From the NCBI RefSeq assembly GCF_022829445.1, contig NZ_JAKSXY010000049.1, forward strand, positions 1 to 64,000: a DNA stretch of 64,000 bases, given 5' to 3'. Position 1 is the first letter of the stretch. Each line of letters opens with the position of its first letter. Shown one piece after another: positions 54,558 through 63,117 of the stretch. This DNA comes from Methylobacterium sp. J-068. GTDB taxonomy: Bacteria; Pseudomonadota; Alphaproteobacteria; Rhizobiales; Beijerinckiaceae. Made by a program: the position numbers and the translations under genes. The notes beneath the pieces are model-generated. The model was not told the origin of the DNA, ran no database searches, and saw nothing but the letters and a program-made list of their open reading frames with translations.

Positions 54558-55106
54558 ATGCTGGATCTCCAAACGCTCGTCCTGAACGCGGATTACCGGC
54601 CGCTCTCGTACAATCCGCTCTCGCTGTGGTCCTGGAAGGACGCCTTCACGGCGCTGTTCCTCGACCGGGTCACCCTGGTGGCCAGCTACGACGTCGAGGC
54701 CCGCTCGCCCTCCCGGGCCCTGCGGGTCCCGAGCGTCGTCGCCCTGAAGAGCTACGTGACGCTGGCGCGCAGCCCCGCCTTCACGCGCTACAACATCTAC
54801 CTGCGCGACACCTTCTCCTGCCAGTATTGCGGCCTTCGCCTGCCTTCGGGCGGCCTGACCTTCGACCACGTGGTGCCCCGCTCGCGCGGCGGCCAATCAA
54901 GCTGGGAGAACGTGGTCGCGGCCTGTTCGCCCTGTAACCTGCGCAAGGCGAACCGCACGCCGGCCGAGGCCGACATGCCGCTCCTCAACGAGCCGCGCCG
55001 GCCGACCCGGCACGAACTGCACCGTCGGCAGCCGGAATTCGACCACCGGGAATACCACCACACCTGGCTCGATTATCTCTACTGGGACACCGAACTCGAG
55101 AACTGA
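54558..55106 (+). CDS. HNH endonuclease family protein
   Basis: A 182-residue protein whose second half is a zinc-ribbon-type HNH nuclease: CQYCG, then DHVVPRSRGGQSSWENVVAACSPCNLRKANRTP, giving the His-Asn-(His/Asn) catalytic cluster and two CxxC zinc knuckles. The N-terminal 70 residues (VLNADYRPLSYNPLSLWSWKDAFTALF) are typical of the housekeeping-type HNH proteins widespread in alphaproteobacteria; they are not part of a restriction or phage module. Function: unknown DNA nicking or repair. The ATG at 54558 follows GAGAGGG. It is single and converges with the small secreted protein gene. Confidence 0.9.
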   Translation: MLDLQTLVLNADYRPLSYNPLSLWSWKDAFTALFLDRVTLVASYDVEARSPSRALRVPSVVALKSYVTLARSPAFTRYNIYLRDTFSCQYCGLRLPSGGLTFDHVVPRSRGGQSSWENVVAACSPCNLRKANRTPAEADMPLLNEPRRPTRHELHRRQPEFDHREYHHTWLDYLYWDTELEN

Positions 55107-55169
55107 GACCGTCTCCGCTCGATCGAATCGGTGGCGGTCTCGCTCAGCCCGCGCGGCGCCTGGGCCAAG

Positions 55170-55237
55170 CCCAGATCCACCATCCCCAGATCCACCATCC
55201 CCAGATCCACCATCCCGAAGAGATCGACCGGATCTGG
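55170..55237. repeat. Dispersed hairpin repeat element, copy 2, with tripled left arm
   Basis: Three exact 15-bp units of CCCAGATCCACCATC (55170-55184, 55185-55199, 55200-55214) lead into a right arm CCGGATCTGG ending at 55237. CCAGATCC of the last unit pairs with GGATCTGG. It is the same element as 16853-16889 but with its left part tripled, and it also lies between convergent genes. Confidence 0.8.
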
Positions 55238-55248
55238 TCTGAGGCGGT

Positions 55249-55494
55249 TCAGGGCGTCGGGAAGCGCGGCGGCGGCTCGTTGTAGAGGGGGAGCCCGAGG
55301 GCGCGCGGGGCGAGGAATTCGGGCGCCACGATCACCGCGCGTGGCGGTGGCGCGAGGTAGGCCGGATCGCGGTAGGCGATTTCGGGCGGAAGGCTCGGGC
55401 CGCGCCGATAGGGACCGGGTTCGCCGCCCGCGAGGACGGGAGCGGCGCTCGCCGCGAGCGCGACGGCACTGCCGAGCAGGACATGACGAAGCAT
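55249..55494 (-). CDS. Small Pro-rich secreted protein (81 aa)
   Basis: An 81-residue protein with a clear signal peptide (LLGSAVALAASAAPVLAG) and a short mature part rich in Pro and Tyr (GPYRRGPSLPPEIAYRDPAYLAPPP). CGGAG lies 7 nt before the ATG at 55494. It has no cysteine and no recognisable domain. It would be periplasmic or outer-surface. It lies in tandem with the first outer-membrane protein gene, 80 bp downstream of it, and may be read from the same transcript. Function unknown. Confidence 0.65.
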   Translation of the reverse strand: MLRHVLLGSAVALAASAAPVLAGGEPGPYRRGPSLPPEIAYRDPAYLAPPPRAVIVAPEFLAPRALGLPLYNEPPPRFPTP

Positions 55495-55574
55495 CGAGAA
55501 CTCCGGGCAGCGGTTTTTCCAGCCACGGCGGGCACTCTAGGGGCCCAGATGCGACCGAGCGCTTAACGGCACGA

Positions 55575-56495
55575 TCAGAATTTCACCGCCGCGCCGCCGC
55601 GCACGGTGTTGATCGCGATGCCGCCGCCCGAGCTCTTCTGGAAATCGTTGAGCATCACGTACTGGTATTCGCCGCGCAGGATGATGTTCTGCGTCACCGC
55701 GAATTCGAGGCCGGCGCCGAGCGTGAAGCCGCCCATCGTCTTGATCTTGTTGTTCTGGATGACGGTCCGGGCCGGCGTTCCCGCCTCGGGGTTGTTCTGA
55801 TCGAAGCCGCCGTTCGCGTAGCCGAAGTTCTTCACCGCGACGGCGGTGCCCGACGTCAGGGCTTGGTTGCTCCGGTAGGTCGCGACGTCGTAGCCGTAAT
55901 CGGCGATCGAGACCGTCTGGTTCGACTGAACGCGGCCGATCGCGAGACCGCCGGTGACGTAGGGCAGGAAATTGCCGATCGCATAGCCGCCGCGCGCGCG
56001 GATCGTCCCGTAATCCTCGACGCGCTGGCTGGCGGAACCCGCCAGGGAGACGGTGTGGAGGTAGCCGAGGGAGTCGGTCTTGAAGCGGGTAATGCCGTCC
56101 GACGTGGAAATCGCACGATCGAAATGCGTGTAGTCCGCTTCGATGCCGACGACGGTCTCGTCGAACTGGTAGTTGAACCCCATGAAGGCGCCGTAGCTCG
56201 CGCCCTCGGTGCTGCTGCCTCGCGACGCCAGCAGGGTAGAGGCGCCGAATTCCGATTCGGCCACCGACGCCCGCAGCGCGTTCGCGATGAGCGGCTTGTA
56301 GGCGTCCTTGAAGTTCGCCGAGGCCGACGAGTAGCCGCCATGGCCACCGAAGTAGATGCCGTTCCAGTCGATGACGGCCACCTCGGGCTCGTAATCCGGT
56401 CCGCGCAGGACCCCGTAATCGAGATCGGCGGCCTGGGCGGGCGCGGTGACGCCGAGGGTGAAGCCGGCCAGGAGCGCGAGGGTTACGGTACGCAT
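55575..56495 (-). CDS. Outer-membrane beta-barrel protein (Omp25/31-like)
   Basis: A 306-residue protein with a signal peptide (VTLALLAGFTLGVTAPAQA), mature start ADLDYG, and alternating strands ending in GGAAVKF, with the C-terminal Phe of outer-membrane barrels. WNGIYFGGHGGYSSA and the repeated YxxxGG strands fit the Omp25/31 family of alphaproteobacteria, which build small barrels for structural or adhesive roles. The start at 56495 has GAGGAC 7 nt upstream. An upstream TTAACGTT lies at 56568-56575. It diverges in sequence from the two neighbouring barrels, which are closer to each other. Confidence 0.9.
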   Translation of the reverse strand: MRTVTLALLAGFTLGVTAPAQAADLDYGVLRGPDYEPEVAVIDWNGIYFGGHGGYSSASANFKDAYKPLIANALRASVAESEFGASTLLASRGSSTEGASYGAFMGFNYQFDETVVGIEADYTHFDRAISTSDGITRFKTDSLGYLHTVSLAGSASQRVEDYGTIRARGGYAIGNFLPYVTGGLAIGRVQSNQTVSIADYGYDVATYRSNQALTSGTAVAVKNFGYANGGFDQNNPEAGTPARTVIQNNKIKTMGGFTLGAGLEFAVTQNIILRGEYQYVMLNDFQKSSGGGIAINTVRGGAAVKF

Positions 56496-56764
56496 CGATG
56501 TCGTCCTCAGGGCCACGGCCCGACGGTCAGATTGCTGATCCTGTTGTATGGTTCTACTTGAGTAACCTTAACGTTCCGTTGCCTGGAGCCTAACGACAGT
56601 CTCCTCGCGGATAGTCCAGGCCGGAGATGTGCGTGAAATCCGGCGCTGCGGCCCTGCCCGTCGTCACGCGGACAGCCCGACCACGGATGGCCGGTTCGGC
56701 CTCACGCGCGGACCCAACCCGGGGAACGCGAGGGACCGATGGTTCCGGGAGCGCGCGACCGGCC

Positions 56765-57607
56765 CTACTCGTAGGGATTCCGGTTCCAGCGCGGGAGCGA
56801 CAGGTCCGCCAGGGGGCCGGGCCCGCTGGCGAAGCTGTAGCGCAGGCCGACCCGGACCTCATGGGAGGCGAGGTCCTTCAGGCGTGAATCGAAGCCATAG
56901 GCATCCGTCCCCGTCCGGGCGCGGCCGAGATCGACGTAGCGATAGCTCGTGTCGATGCTGAAGCCGTTGCCGACCGCGTAGGACACGCCGCCGGTCAGCG
57001 CCCAGGCGAGGGAGGTCACCGAATGGCTCGGGCGGCGGACGCGGTCGCGCAGGCCCGTGCCGGGATTGCCGTCGCAGAACGCGCTGAGGCAGGTCGTCTG
57101 GGTGTAGGCCTTGCCGAACCCCTTGTCGGCGAAGCCGATGCCGGCTCCGATATAGGGGGTCAATCCCCACCAGGTGCCGAGGTCCGCGTAGACGTTGACG
57201 AGGCCGGTGAGCACGTCGAGCTCGCCCGCCTCGACGTTGTAGCCGGTGCGGAAATTCGATCCCGAGGAATAGGCGCTGTATCGGGAGCCGATTCGCTGAT
57301 CGACCGTGGCGTCCACGCGCAGCCAGTCGTTGATGCGGTAGCCGACGCCGCCGCCATAGCTCGGCACCGGGTCGAGATTCAGCCGCACCAGCGGCGGCGA
57401 TCCCGCTGGCGGCAGGCTCGCATCGCGCGGCCGCGCGTAGTCGCTGACGGTGGCATCCACCCGCAGGTACCAGCCGTCGCCGATGGCGACCGGCGCGTCG
57501 GGCGGTGGCGGGGGCAGAAGATCGGCGCCCCGCGCGGTCCCGCCGAGGCTCTGACCGATCGAGAGGCATCCGAAGATCGTGATGGTCCAGAACTTCGAAG
57601 CGGCCAT
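56765..57607 (-). CDS. Outer-membrane beta-barrel protein, paralogue of the next gene
   Basis: A 280-residue barrel. A signal peptide precedes the mature start RGADLLPPPPPDAPVAIGDGWYLRVDATV, where the Pro-rich lead and GWYLR are shared with the next barrel (ADLLPPLPPEP, GGWYLRGDVG). YVDLGRARTG, LASHEVRVGLRYSF near the end match the YMNLGQAKLG and ITSHDVKIGMRW pair in the neighbour. Two cysteines (TTCLSAFCDG) may form a loop disulfide, again shared in position with the neighbour (NCFNAGCN). GAGGA lies 5 nt before the ATG at 57607. A CtrA-like box is at 57696-57711. Confidence 0.9.
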   Translation of the reverse strand: MAASKFWTITIFGCLSIGQSLGGTARGADLLPPPPPDAPVAIGDGWYLRVDATVSDYARPRDASLPPAGSPPLVRLNLDPVPSYGGGVGYRINDWLRVDATVDQRIGSRYSAYSSGSNFRTGYNVEAGELDVLTGLVNVYADLGTWWGLTPYIGAGIGFADKGFGKAYTQTTCLSAFCDGNPGTGLRDRVRRPSHSVTSLAWALTGGVSYAVGNGFSIDTSYRYVDLGRARTGTDAYGFDSRLKDLASHEVRVGLRYSFASGPGPLADLSLPRWNRNPYE

Positions 57608-57689
57608 GACGTCCTCATACGCACGATAACGCGTGGTGCATCGCGCGTTGCTTGCGCTGATCGATGAACCTGCTCCGTAACCTTGCATG

Positions 57690-57722
57690 GAAACGTTAGA
57701 GAGGGCTTAACCCTAACGTTTC
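57690..57722 (-). promoter_or_regulatory. CtrA-like box inside a 10-bp inverted repeat upstream of the second barrel gene
   Basis: GAAACGTTAG and CTAACGTTTC are perfect 10-bp arms at 57690-57699 and 57713-57722. Between and overlapping them TTAG-N7-TTAAC (57696-57711) differs by one base from the CtrA consensus TTAA-N7-TTAA. It lies 83-115 bp before the gene start, where promoter control is expected. Confidence 0.6.
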
Positions 57723-57786
57723 GTCGCCCCTAGGCCCGGAAGGGCCGGTCGGTTCTGGCCGGCGTCGGCTCCGGAGGTGAAACGCG

Positions 57787-57816
57787 CGAGGGCGCGGATC
57801 GAAATCCGCGCCCTCG
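57787..57816 (-). terminator. Hairpin terminator after the third barrel gene
   Basis: Perfect 13-bp arms (CGAGGGCGCGGAT and its complement) enclose a 4-nt loop that reads TTCG on the minus strand. It starts 65 nt after the stop of 57881-58762. No T-run follows; the very stable stem suggests a terminator or 3' end stabiliser. Confidence 0.65.
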
Positions 57817-57880
57817 CTCCCGACATATCCGGGTCGTGACAGATCGTCCGGCCGTCGCCGCCGATCCGATGTCCTCGCGC

Positions 57881-58762
57881 TCAGTACTTGCGCACCAGCG
57901 GACCCGGCTCGGGCTGATACTCCGCGACCACCGGCGCGACGATGCCGCCGAGCAGCCAGCGCATACCGATCTTCACGTCGTGCGAGGTGATTTCCTTGGC
58001 CGAGTAGCTGTAGGGCAGGTTGCAGCCGGCGTTGAAGCAATTGATCGTGCCGAGCTTGGCTTGACCGAGGTTCATGTAGCGGTAGCCGACTTCGAGCTTG
58101 ACGTTCGGTGTGACGCTGTAGGCGAAGCCGGCCTGAGCGTTCCAGGCGAAGTTCGTGAAGTGCTTCTCGGGGGCGACACCGAACCCGCCCGAGGCGGCAC
58201 CGGCACCGATGTCCGAGAAGCCGCTCACGTGGTGGAAGGCCGAGCCGACGCCGCCGCCCACGTAGGGGGTCACGCCGTACCAGGTCCCGAGATCGACGTA
58301 GCCGTTGGCCATCACGACGACGGAGGACAGGTTGGCCGTGTAGTTGTCGATGGACTTGTAGGGGCTTCCGTCGGGGAGGACGAAGCCCGTGAAGGCGCTG
58401 TCGGTGAAGCCCAGATGGGCACCGCCGCGATATTCGGCCGAGATGTCGCCGCGCAGGAAGGCGTTGAACTGGTATCCGACGCCGCCGCCCGCGAAGTAGG
58501 AGTCGCTGATCGACTTCTGCTCGATCCGATAGCCGCCCGGAAGACTTCCGCCCACCTGCGTGGTGACGATCTTGTCGACCTGCGTCGCGCCGACGCCGAC
58601 GTCTCCGCGCAGGTACCAGCCGCCACCGACTTCGATCGGCGGGGGCAGCGGCTCGGGTGGCAGGGGTGGCAGCAGATCTGCCGCTTGGGCGAGGCAGGGC
58701 GCTGCCACGCTCGCAATGAGCGTGAGCGAGCGCGCCAAGGCAGACAGCTTGGTGCGGCGCAT
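57881..58762 (-). CDS. Outer-membrane beta-barrel protein, paralogue of the previous gene
   Basis: A 293-residue barrel with signal peptide (RSLTLIASVAAPCLAQA), mature start ADLLPPLPPEPLPPP and strands alternating to a C-terminal RKY. It shares the Pro-rich lead, GGWYLRGDV, the TSHDVKIG motif and a loop cysteine pair with 56765-57607, so the two are tandem duplicates. Such proteins in Methylobacterium are abundant surface barrels. AAGGA lies before the ATG at 58762. A perfect CtrA-type site TTAA-N7-TTAAC lies 78-93 bp upstream. The hairpin at 57787-57816 follows it, so the three barrel genes are separate transcripts. Confidence 0.9.
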   Translation of the reverse strand: MRRTKLSALARSLTLIASVAAPCLAQAADLLPPLPPEPLPPPIEVGGGWYLRGDVGVGATQVDKIVTTQVGGSLPGGYRIEQKSISDSYFAGGGVGYQFNAFLRGDISAEYRGGAHLGFTDSAFTGFVLPDGSPYKSIDNYTANLSSVVVMANGYVDLGTWYGVTPYVGGGVGSAFHHVSGFSDIGAGAASGGFGVAPEKHFTNFAWNAQAGFAYSVTPNVKLEVGYRYMNLGQAKLGTINCFNAGCNLPYSYSAKEITSHDVKIGMRWLLGGIVAPVVAEYQPEPGPLVRKY

Positions 58763-58839
58763 CGGATGTCCTTCAATCGACCGTGTGCCGGAAGCGCGAA
58801 ACGCCGGCGGGATGACGAGGACATGATGGCTCGGAAGGG

Positions 58840-58855
58840 TTAAGTCGGGTTTAAC
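58840..58855 (-). promoter_or_regulatory. CtrA-type binding site upstream of the third barrel gene
   Basis: TTAAGTCGGGTTTAAC is an exact TTAA-N7-TTAAC, the consensus of the alphaproteobacterial cell-cycle regulator CtrA, 78-93 bp before the start of 57881-58762. It overlaps the 12-bp palindrome TTTAACGTTAAA at 58850-58861. The gap also contains the upstream region of the divergent MmcQ-like gene. Confidence 0.7.
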
Positions 58856-59010
58856 GTTAAATCTTATCCTTGCTGGATCGTTGACCCGCGACGATGCTGA
58901 TGCGCGGCGCGAGATCTTCGGCGCTCAAGTCCTCGTGAAATCGTCGAGCACGGAATCCCGCCGACGATCTCGTCGTGTGGTGCAGGAGACGAAGGCGGCA
59001 AGGGATCGGT

Positions 59011-59340
59011 ATGATGAAACCCGAGGACGTCCGACGCCTTGCGACAGCCCTGCCGGAGACGGTCGAGGGCGCCCATAGCGGCCATCCCGACTTCCGGGTC
59101 GGCGGACGCATCTTCGCGACGCTGTGGGTCGACGAGGAGCGGGTCGTGCTGCGTCTCGGCCCGGCGGAGCAGGCCGCCTGGATCGAGGCGGAGCCCGATC
59201 TGTTCGAGCCGCTGGATGGGGCCTGGGGTCGGCGGGGCTGGACCAGCCTCGCCCTGTGGGATGCCGGGGAGACCATCCTCGCGCAGGCCCTCCTCGCCGC
59301 TTGGCGCGGTGTCGCCGCGGACGCCTATGACCGGATCTGA
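59011..59340 (+). CDS. MmcQ/YjbR-family protein
   Basis: A 109-residue cytosolic protein of the MmcQ/YjbR group (alpha/beta, double-wing-like fold). Conserved parts are HPDFRVGGRIFATLW with the family's FRxxGKxFA-like segment, and the C-terminal RRGWTSLALWDAGETILAQALLAAWRGVA. The family is often called a DNA-binding protein on structural grounds only. AAGGGA lies 6 nt before the ATG at 59011, which sets the start. It is convergent with glmM, 34 bp away. It is single. Confidence 0.85.
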   Translation: MMKPEDVRRLATALPETVEGAHSGHPDFRVGGRIFATLWVDEERVVLRLGPAEQAAWIEAEPDLFEPLDGAWGRRGWTSLALWDAGETILAQALLAAWRGVAADAYDRI

Positions 59341-59374
59341 TCGGTGGCGCCGGACATCCGCGCGTCGGGTTTCT

Positions 59375-60718
59375 TCAGGCGGCGGCCCGCGTCACGGCGT
59401 CCACGACCTCGTCCACGACTTCCAGAACGAGGCCACGATCGTCCCCTTCCGCCATGACGCGGATCACCGTCTCGGTGCCGGAGGGGCGGATGACGAGGCG
59501 GCCGCCGTTGCCGAGGCGCTCGCGCGCATGGGCGATGGCGGTGACGACCGAGTCCGCGCGCAGCGGCTCGCCGGAGCGGTAGCGCACGTTCTTCAGGATC
59601 TGCGGCAGCGGCTCGAAGCAGTGGCAGACCGCGCTCACGGGCCGCTCCTGGCGTTTGACCACGCTGAGCAACTGCAGGGCCGCCACGAGGCCGTCGCCGG
59701 TGGTGGCGTAATCGGACATGATGATGTGGCCGGACTGCTCGCCGCCGAGATTGTAGCCGTGCTCGCGCATGTGCTCGAGCACGTAGCGGTCGCCCACCGC
59801 CGTGCGGGCGAGGTTGAGGCCGATGCCGCCGAGATAGCGCTCCAGGCCGAGATTGGACATGATCGTGGCGACCAGCCCCGGCTGGGTGAGGCGGTCGTCC
59901 TCCTTCCACGAGCGGGCGATCACGGCCATCAGCTGGTCGCCGTCGACCGACTGGCCCTTCTCGTCGACGATGAGGACGCGGTCCGCGTCGCCGTCGAGGG
60001 CGATGCCGATATCGGCGCGCAGCTCCCGCACCTTGGCGGCGAGCGCCGCCGGGGCGGTGGAGCCGACATCCTGATTGATGTTGAAGCCGTCGGGATCGAC
60101 GCCGATGGCGATCACCTCGGCGCCGAGTTCCCACAGGGTCTCGGGCGCGACGCGGTAAGCGGCGCCGTTGGCGCAATCCACCACGATGCGCAGGCCGTCC
60201 AGGGTGACGTTGCGCGGCAGAGAGCGCTTGGCGAACTCGATGTAGCGGGCATGCACGCTCTCGATGCGCTTGGCGCGGCCGAGATCCCGCGAGCCGGCGA
60301 GGCGCTTGTGCAGCTCGCCATCGATCAGGGCCTCGATCTCCCGCTCGACATCGTCGTTGAGCTTGAAGCCGTCGGGACCGAACAGCTTGATGCCGTTATC
60401 CTCGAACGGGTTGTGCGAGGCCGAGATCATCACGCCGATATCGGCGCGCATCGAGCGGGTCAGCATCGCGACCGCCGGGGTCGGCATCGGGCCGAGCTGC
60501 AGCACGTCCATGCCCACGGAGGTGAAGCCGGCGATCAGCGCCGTCTCGATCATGTAGCCGGACAGGCGGGTGTCCTTGCCGATGACCACGCGATGGCGGT
60601 GGTCGCCGCGCTGGAAGACCAGACCCGCCGCCTGGCCCACCTTCAGGGCGAGCTCGGGGGTGATGACGCCGTTGGCTCGACCCCGGATGCCGTCCGTGCC
60701 GAAATACTTGCGCGACAT
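59375..60718 (-). CDS. glmM: Phosphoglucosamine mutase GlmM
   Basis: A 447-residue alpha-D-phosphohexomutase that turns glucosamine-6-phosphate into glucosamine-1-phosphate, needed for UDP-GlcNAc, peptidoglycan and lipopolysaccharide. [12 protein letters not shown] is the N-terminal motif, Ser101 in [14 protein letters not shown] is the phosphorylated active-site serine, [11 protein letters not shown] holds the Mg2+ aspartates, and [11 protein letters not shown] is the sugar-specificity loop of Glm[13 protein letters not shown] is the phosphate-binding loop. The start at 60718 gives the family N-terminus [10 protein letters not shown]. It lies downstream of ftsH on the same strand, a gene order common in alphaproteobacteria, with an intervening hairpin. 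Confidence 0.95.
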   Translation of the reverse strand: MSRKYFGTDGIRGRANGVITPELALKVGQAAGLVFQRGDHRHRVVIGKDTRLSGYMIETALIAGFTSVGMDVLQLGPMPTPAVAMLTRSMRADIGVMISASHNPFEDNGIKLFGPDGFKLNDDVEREIEALIDGELHKRLAGSRDLGRAKRIESVHARYIEFAKRSLPRNVTLDGLRIVVDCANGAAYRVAPETLWELGAEVIAIGVDPDGFNINQDVGSTAPAALAAKVRELRADIGIALDGDADRVLIVDEKGQSVDGDQLMAVIARSWKEDDRLTQPGLVATIMSNLGLERYLGGIGLNLARTAVGDRYVLEHMREHGYNLGGEQSGHIIMSDYATTGDGLVAALQLLSVVKRQERPVSAVCHCFEPLPQILKNVRYRSGEPLRADSVVTAIAHARERLGNGGRLVIRPSGTETVIRVMAEGDDRGLVLEVVDEVVDAVTRAAA

Positions 60719-60915
60719 GGTCTTCGCGTCCCGTCTTCTGTTCGCCGTATAGGGGAGCTGAGTTCGCCTCAAGACGCAATCCTCACGCGCACCATCCGGG
60801 ATGATGCTTCGGGATTAGATCGTCCGCTTCGCTTAAAGATCCGGTTTCCGGACGCATCGCGGGATGCGTGGATCGGCGAGGAACGCGCGGTAGCGTTAGC
60901 GGGGTCTTGATACGA

Positions 60916-60940
60916 ACGAGCCCGCCGGCGGCGGGCTCGT
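60916..60940 (-). terminator. Hairpin between ftsH and glmM
   Basis: Perfect 11-bp arms ACGAGCCCGCC/GGCGGGCTCGT with a GGC loop, 28 nt after the ftsH stop. No T-run. Probably ends or attenuates the ftsH transcript. glmM has 197 bp of its own upstream region. Confidence 0.7.
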
Positions 60941-60968
60941 GGTCTCGATGGATCGGGTCGAAGGCCGG

Positions 60969-62885
60969 TCAGGCCTGGGGCTGGGGCTCCAGACCGTCGC
61001 TGCCGCGCGGGCGGCCACGACCGGCGGAAGGCACCGAGGAACCGCGCAGGGTGGTGGGTCCGTCGCCCGCATCGCGGATCGGCGGCTTGCCGGCGATCAG
61101 GTTGCGGATCTCGTCGCCCGACAGGGTCTCGTATTCGAGCAGTCCCTGCGCCAGGGCCTCGAGGTCGTCCTTGTGCTCGCCGAGGATGCGGCGGGCCTCT
61201 TCCAGGCCGGTCTCGACGAGGCGGCGGACCTCCGCGTCGATCTTCTGGGCGGTGGCTTCCGAGACCGTCTGCTGACGGCCCATGGACATGCCGAGGAAGA
61301 CCTCGTCGTTGTTCTCGCCGTAGGCAACGGTGCCGAGCTCGGGCGAGAAGCCCCAGCGGGTGACCATCATGCGGGCGAGACGCGTGGCCTGCTCGATGTC
61401 GGATTGGGCGCCCGAGGTCACCTTGTCGGCGCCGAAGGTCATCTCTTCGGCGATGCGGCCGCCCATCATGATAGCGAGACGCGAGGTCATCTGCTCGAAG
61501 CTCATCGACAGCTTATCGCGCTCGGGCAGCTGCATGACCATGCCCAGCGCCCGGCCACGCGGGATGATCGTCGCCTTGTGGACGGGATCGGTGGCCGGCA
61601 CGTTGAAGGCGACGATGGCGTGGCCGCCTTCGTGATAGGCGGTGAGGCGCTTCTCGTCCTCGGTCATGACCAGGGTGCGCCGTTCGGCACCCATCATCAC
61701 CTTGTCCTTGGCATCCTCGAACTCGTGCATCGTGACGATGCGCTTGCCGCGACGCGCGGCGAGCAATGCGGACTCGTTGACCAAGTTCATCAGGTCGGCG
61801 CCCGAGAAGCCGGGGGTGCCGCGCGCGATGACCTTGAGGTCGACGTCCGGCGCCAGCGGCACCTTGCGGACGTGGACGCGCAGGATGCGCTCGCGGCCGA
61901 CGACGTCGGGGTTCGGCACCATGATTTGGCGGTCGAAGCGGCCCGGACGCAACAGGGCGGGATCGAGCACGTCGGGCCGGTTGGTGGCTGCGATGATGAT
62001 CACGCCCTCGTTGGCCTCGAACCCGTCCATCTCGACGAGGAGCTGGTTCAGGGTCTGCTCGCGCTCGTCGTTGCCGCCGCCGAGGCCGGCGCCGCGGTGA
62101 CGGCCGACCGCGTCGATCTCGTCGATGAAGATGATGCAGGGTGCGTTCTTCTTGGCCTGCTCGAACATGTCGCGGACACGCGATGCGCCGACGCCCACGA
62201 ACATCTCCACGAAGTCGGAGCCCGAGATGGTGAAGAACGGCACGTTCGCCTCGCCCGCGACGGCCCGGGCGATCAGGGTCTTACCCGTGCCGGGAGGTCC
62301 GACGAGGAGCACGCCGCGCGGGATGCGGCCGCCGAGGCGCTGGAACTTCTGCGGATCGCGCAGGAACTCGACGATCTCCTGCAGATCCTCCTTGGCCTCC
62401 TCGACGCCGGCGACGTCGTCGAAGCTCACGCGGCCGGACGCCTCGGTGAGGAGCTTGGCCTTCGACTTGCCGAAACCCATGGCGCGGCCGGCCCCCGACT
62501 GCATCTGCCGCGACAGGAAGATCCAGGCGCCGATGAAGACGAGGATCGGCAGCCAGCTCACGAGCAGCTGGATGAACCAGGGCGTGTTGTCGGAGGGCGG
62601 ACGCGCGGTGATCTGCACGCCCTTGCTCTGGAGCTTCGACACCAGGCTCGGATCGTTGGGGGCGTAGGAGGTAAAGTTACCGCCGCCGACATAGGTGCCG
62701 CTGACGTCCTGCCCGGAGATCACAACCGTCTGGATCTTGCCGGAATCGGCATCGTTCAGAAGCTGGCTGTAGGCGATCTCGGAGCCGCCACCGCGATGAC
62801 CCGGATTCTGGAACAGGGTCACGAGGGCGAGCACGAGCAGGAAGATGACGACCCACAAGGCGAAGTTGCGGAAATTCGGGTTCAT
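60969..62885 (-). CDS. ftsH: ATP-dependent zinc metalloprotease FtsH
   Basis: A 638-residue membrane-anchored AAA+ protease. Two N-terminal membrane segments (about 7-26 and 104-125) flank a periplasmic part of about 75 residues. The ATPase has Walker A GPPGTGKT (196-203), Walker [12 protein letters not shown] and the SRH around RPGRFDRQ; the protease domain has HEGGH at 418-422 as the zinc site. It degrades unneeded membrane and cytosolic regulatory proteins. The C-terminus ends in a short Gly/Arg-rich tail. It follows tilS, as usual in alphaproteobacteria, but a 75-bp insertion lies in between. Confidence 0.96.
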   Translation of the reverse strand: MNPNFRNFALWVVIFLLVLALVTLFQNPGHRGGGSEIAYSQLLNDADSGKIQTVVISGQDVSGTYVGGGNFTSYAPNDPSLVSKLQSKGVQITARPPSDNTPWFIQLLVSWLPILVFIGAWIFLSRQMQSGAGRAMGFGKSKAKLLTEASGRVSFDDVAGVEEAKEDLQEIVEFLRDPQKFQRLGGRIPRGVLLVGPPGTGKTLIARAVAGEANVPFFTISGSDFVEMFVGVGASRVRDMFEQAKKNAPCIIFIDEIDAVGRHRGAGLGGGNDEREQTLNQLLVEMDGFEANEGVIIIAATNRPDVLDPALLRPGRFDRQIMVPNPDVVGRERILRVHVRKVPLAPDVDLKVIARGTPGFSGADLMNLVNESALLAARRGKRIVTMHEFEDAKDKVMMGAERRTLVMTEDEKRLTAYHEGGHAIVAFNVPATDPVHKATIIPRGRALGMVMQLPERDKLSMSFEQMTSRLAIMMGGRIAEEMTFGADKVTSGAQSDIEQATRLARMMVTRWGFSPELGTVAYGENNDEVFLGMSMGRQQTVSEATAQKIDAEVRRLVETGLEEARRILGEHKDDLEALAQGLLEYETLSGDEIRNLIAGKPPIRDAGDGPTTLRGSSVPSAGRGRPRGSDGLEPQPQA

Positions 62886-63040
62886 CGATCAATCCCTGGA
62901 GGCATCCGGATCCGCAGCGCGATCGGGGCGTATCATTCCGGACGCTTGGGGCCAATGTAGGCAGAGCGTCCCCCCTTGCCAAGTGAACGCACCCGCTGTG
63001 CCGTTCGCTGGCCCTGCGGCACGGCTGCTCCGGTCTCAGT

Positions 63041-63115
63041 GTCTCTCACAAAACTCCTGCTGCGCTGCCGTACCCAGAGTGAGGACCGGCGGTAGTCGAG
63101 AGTTTTGTGAGGCAC
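63041..63115. mobile_element. MITE-like 75-bp insertion between tilS and ftsH
   Basis: The 16-bp ends GTCTCTCACAAAACTC (63041-63056) and, in reverse complement, GTGCCTCACAAAACTC (63100-63115) match at 14 of 16 positions. A perfect 7-bp direct repeat TCTCAGT borders both ends (63034-63040 and 63116-63122), as left by transposition. The interior is 43 bp with no coding capacity. The right repeat copy contains the tilS stop codon, so the insertion would leave the TilS protein unchanged. The transposase family is unknown. Confidence 0.7.
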
Positions 63116-63117
63116 TC

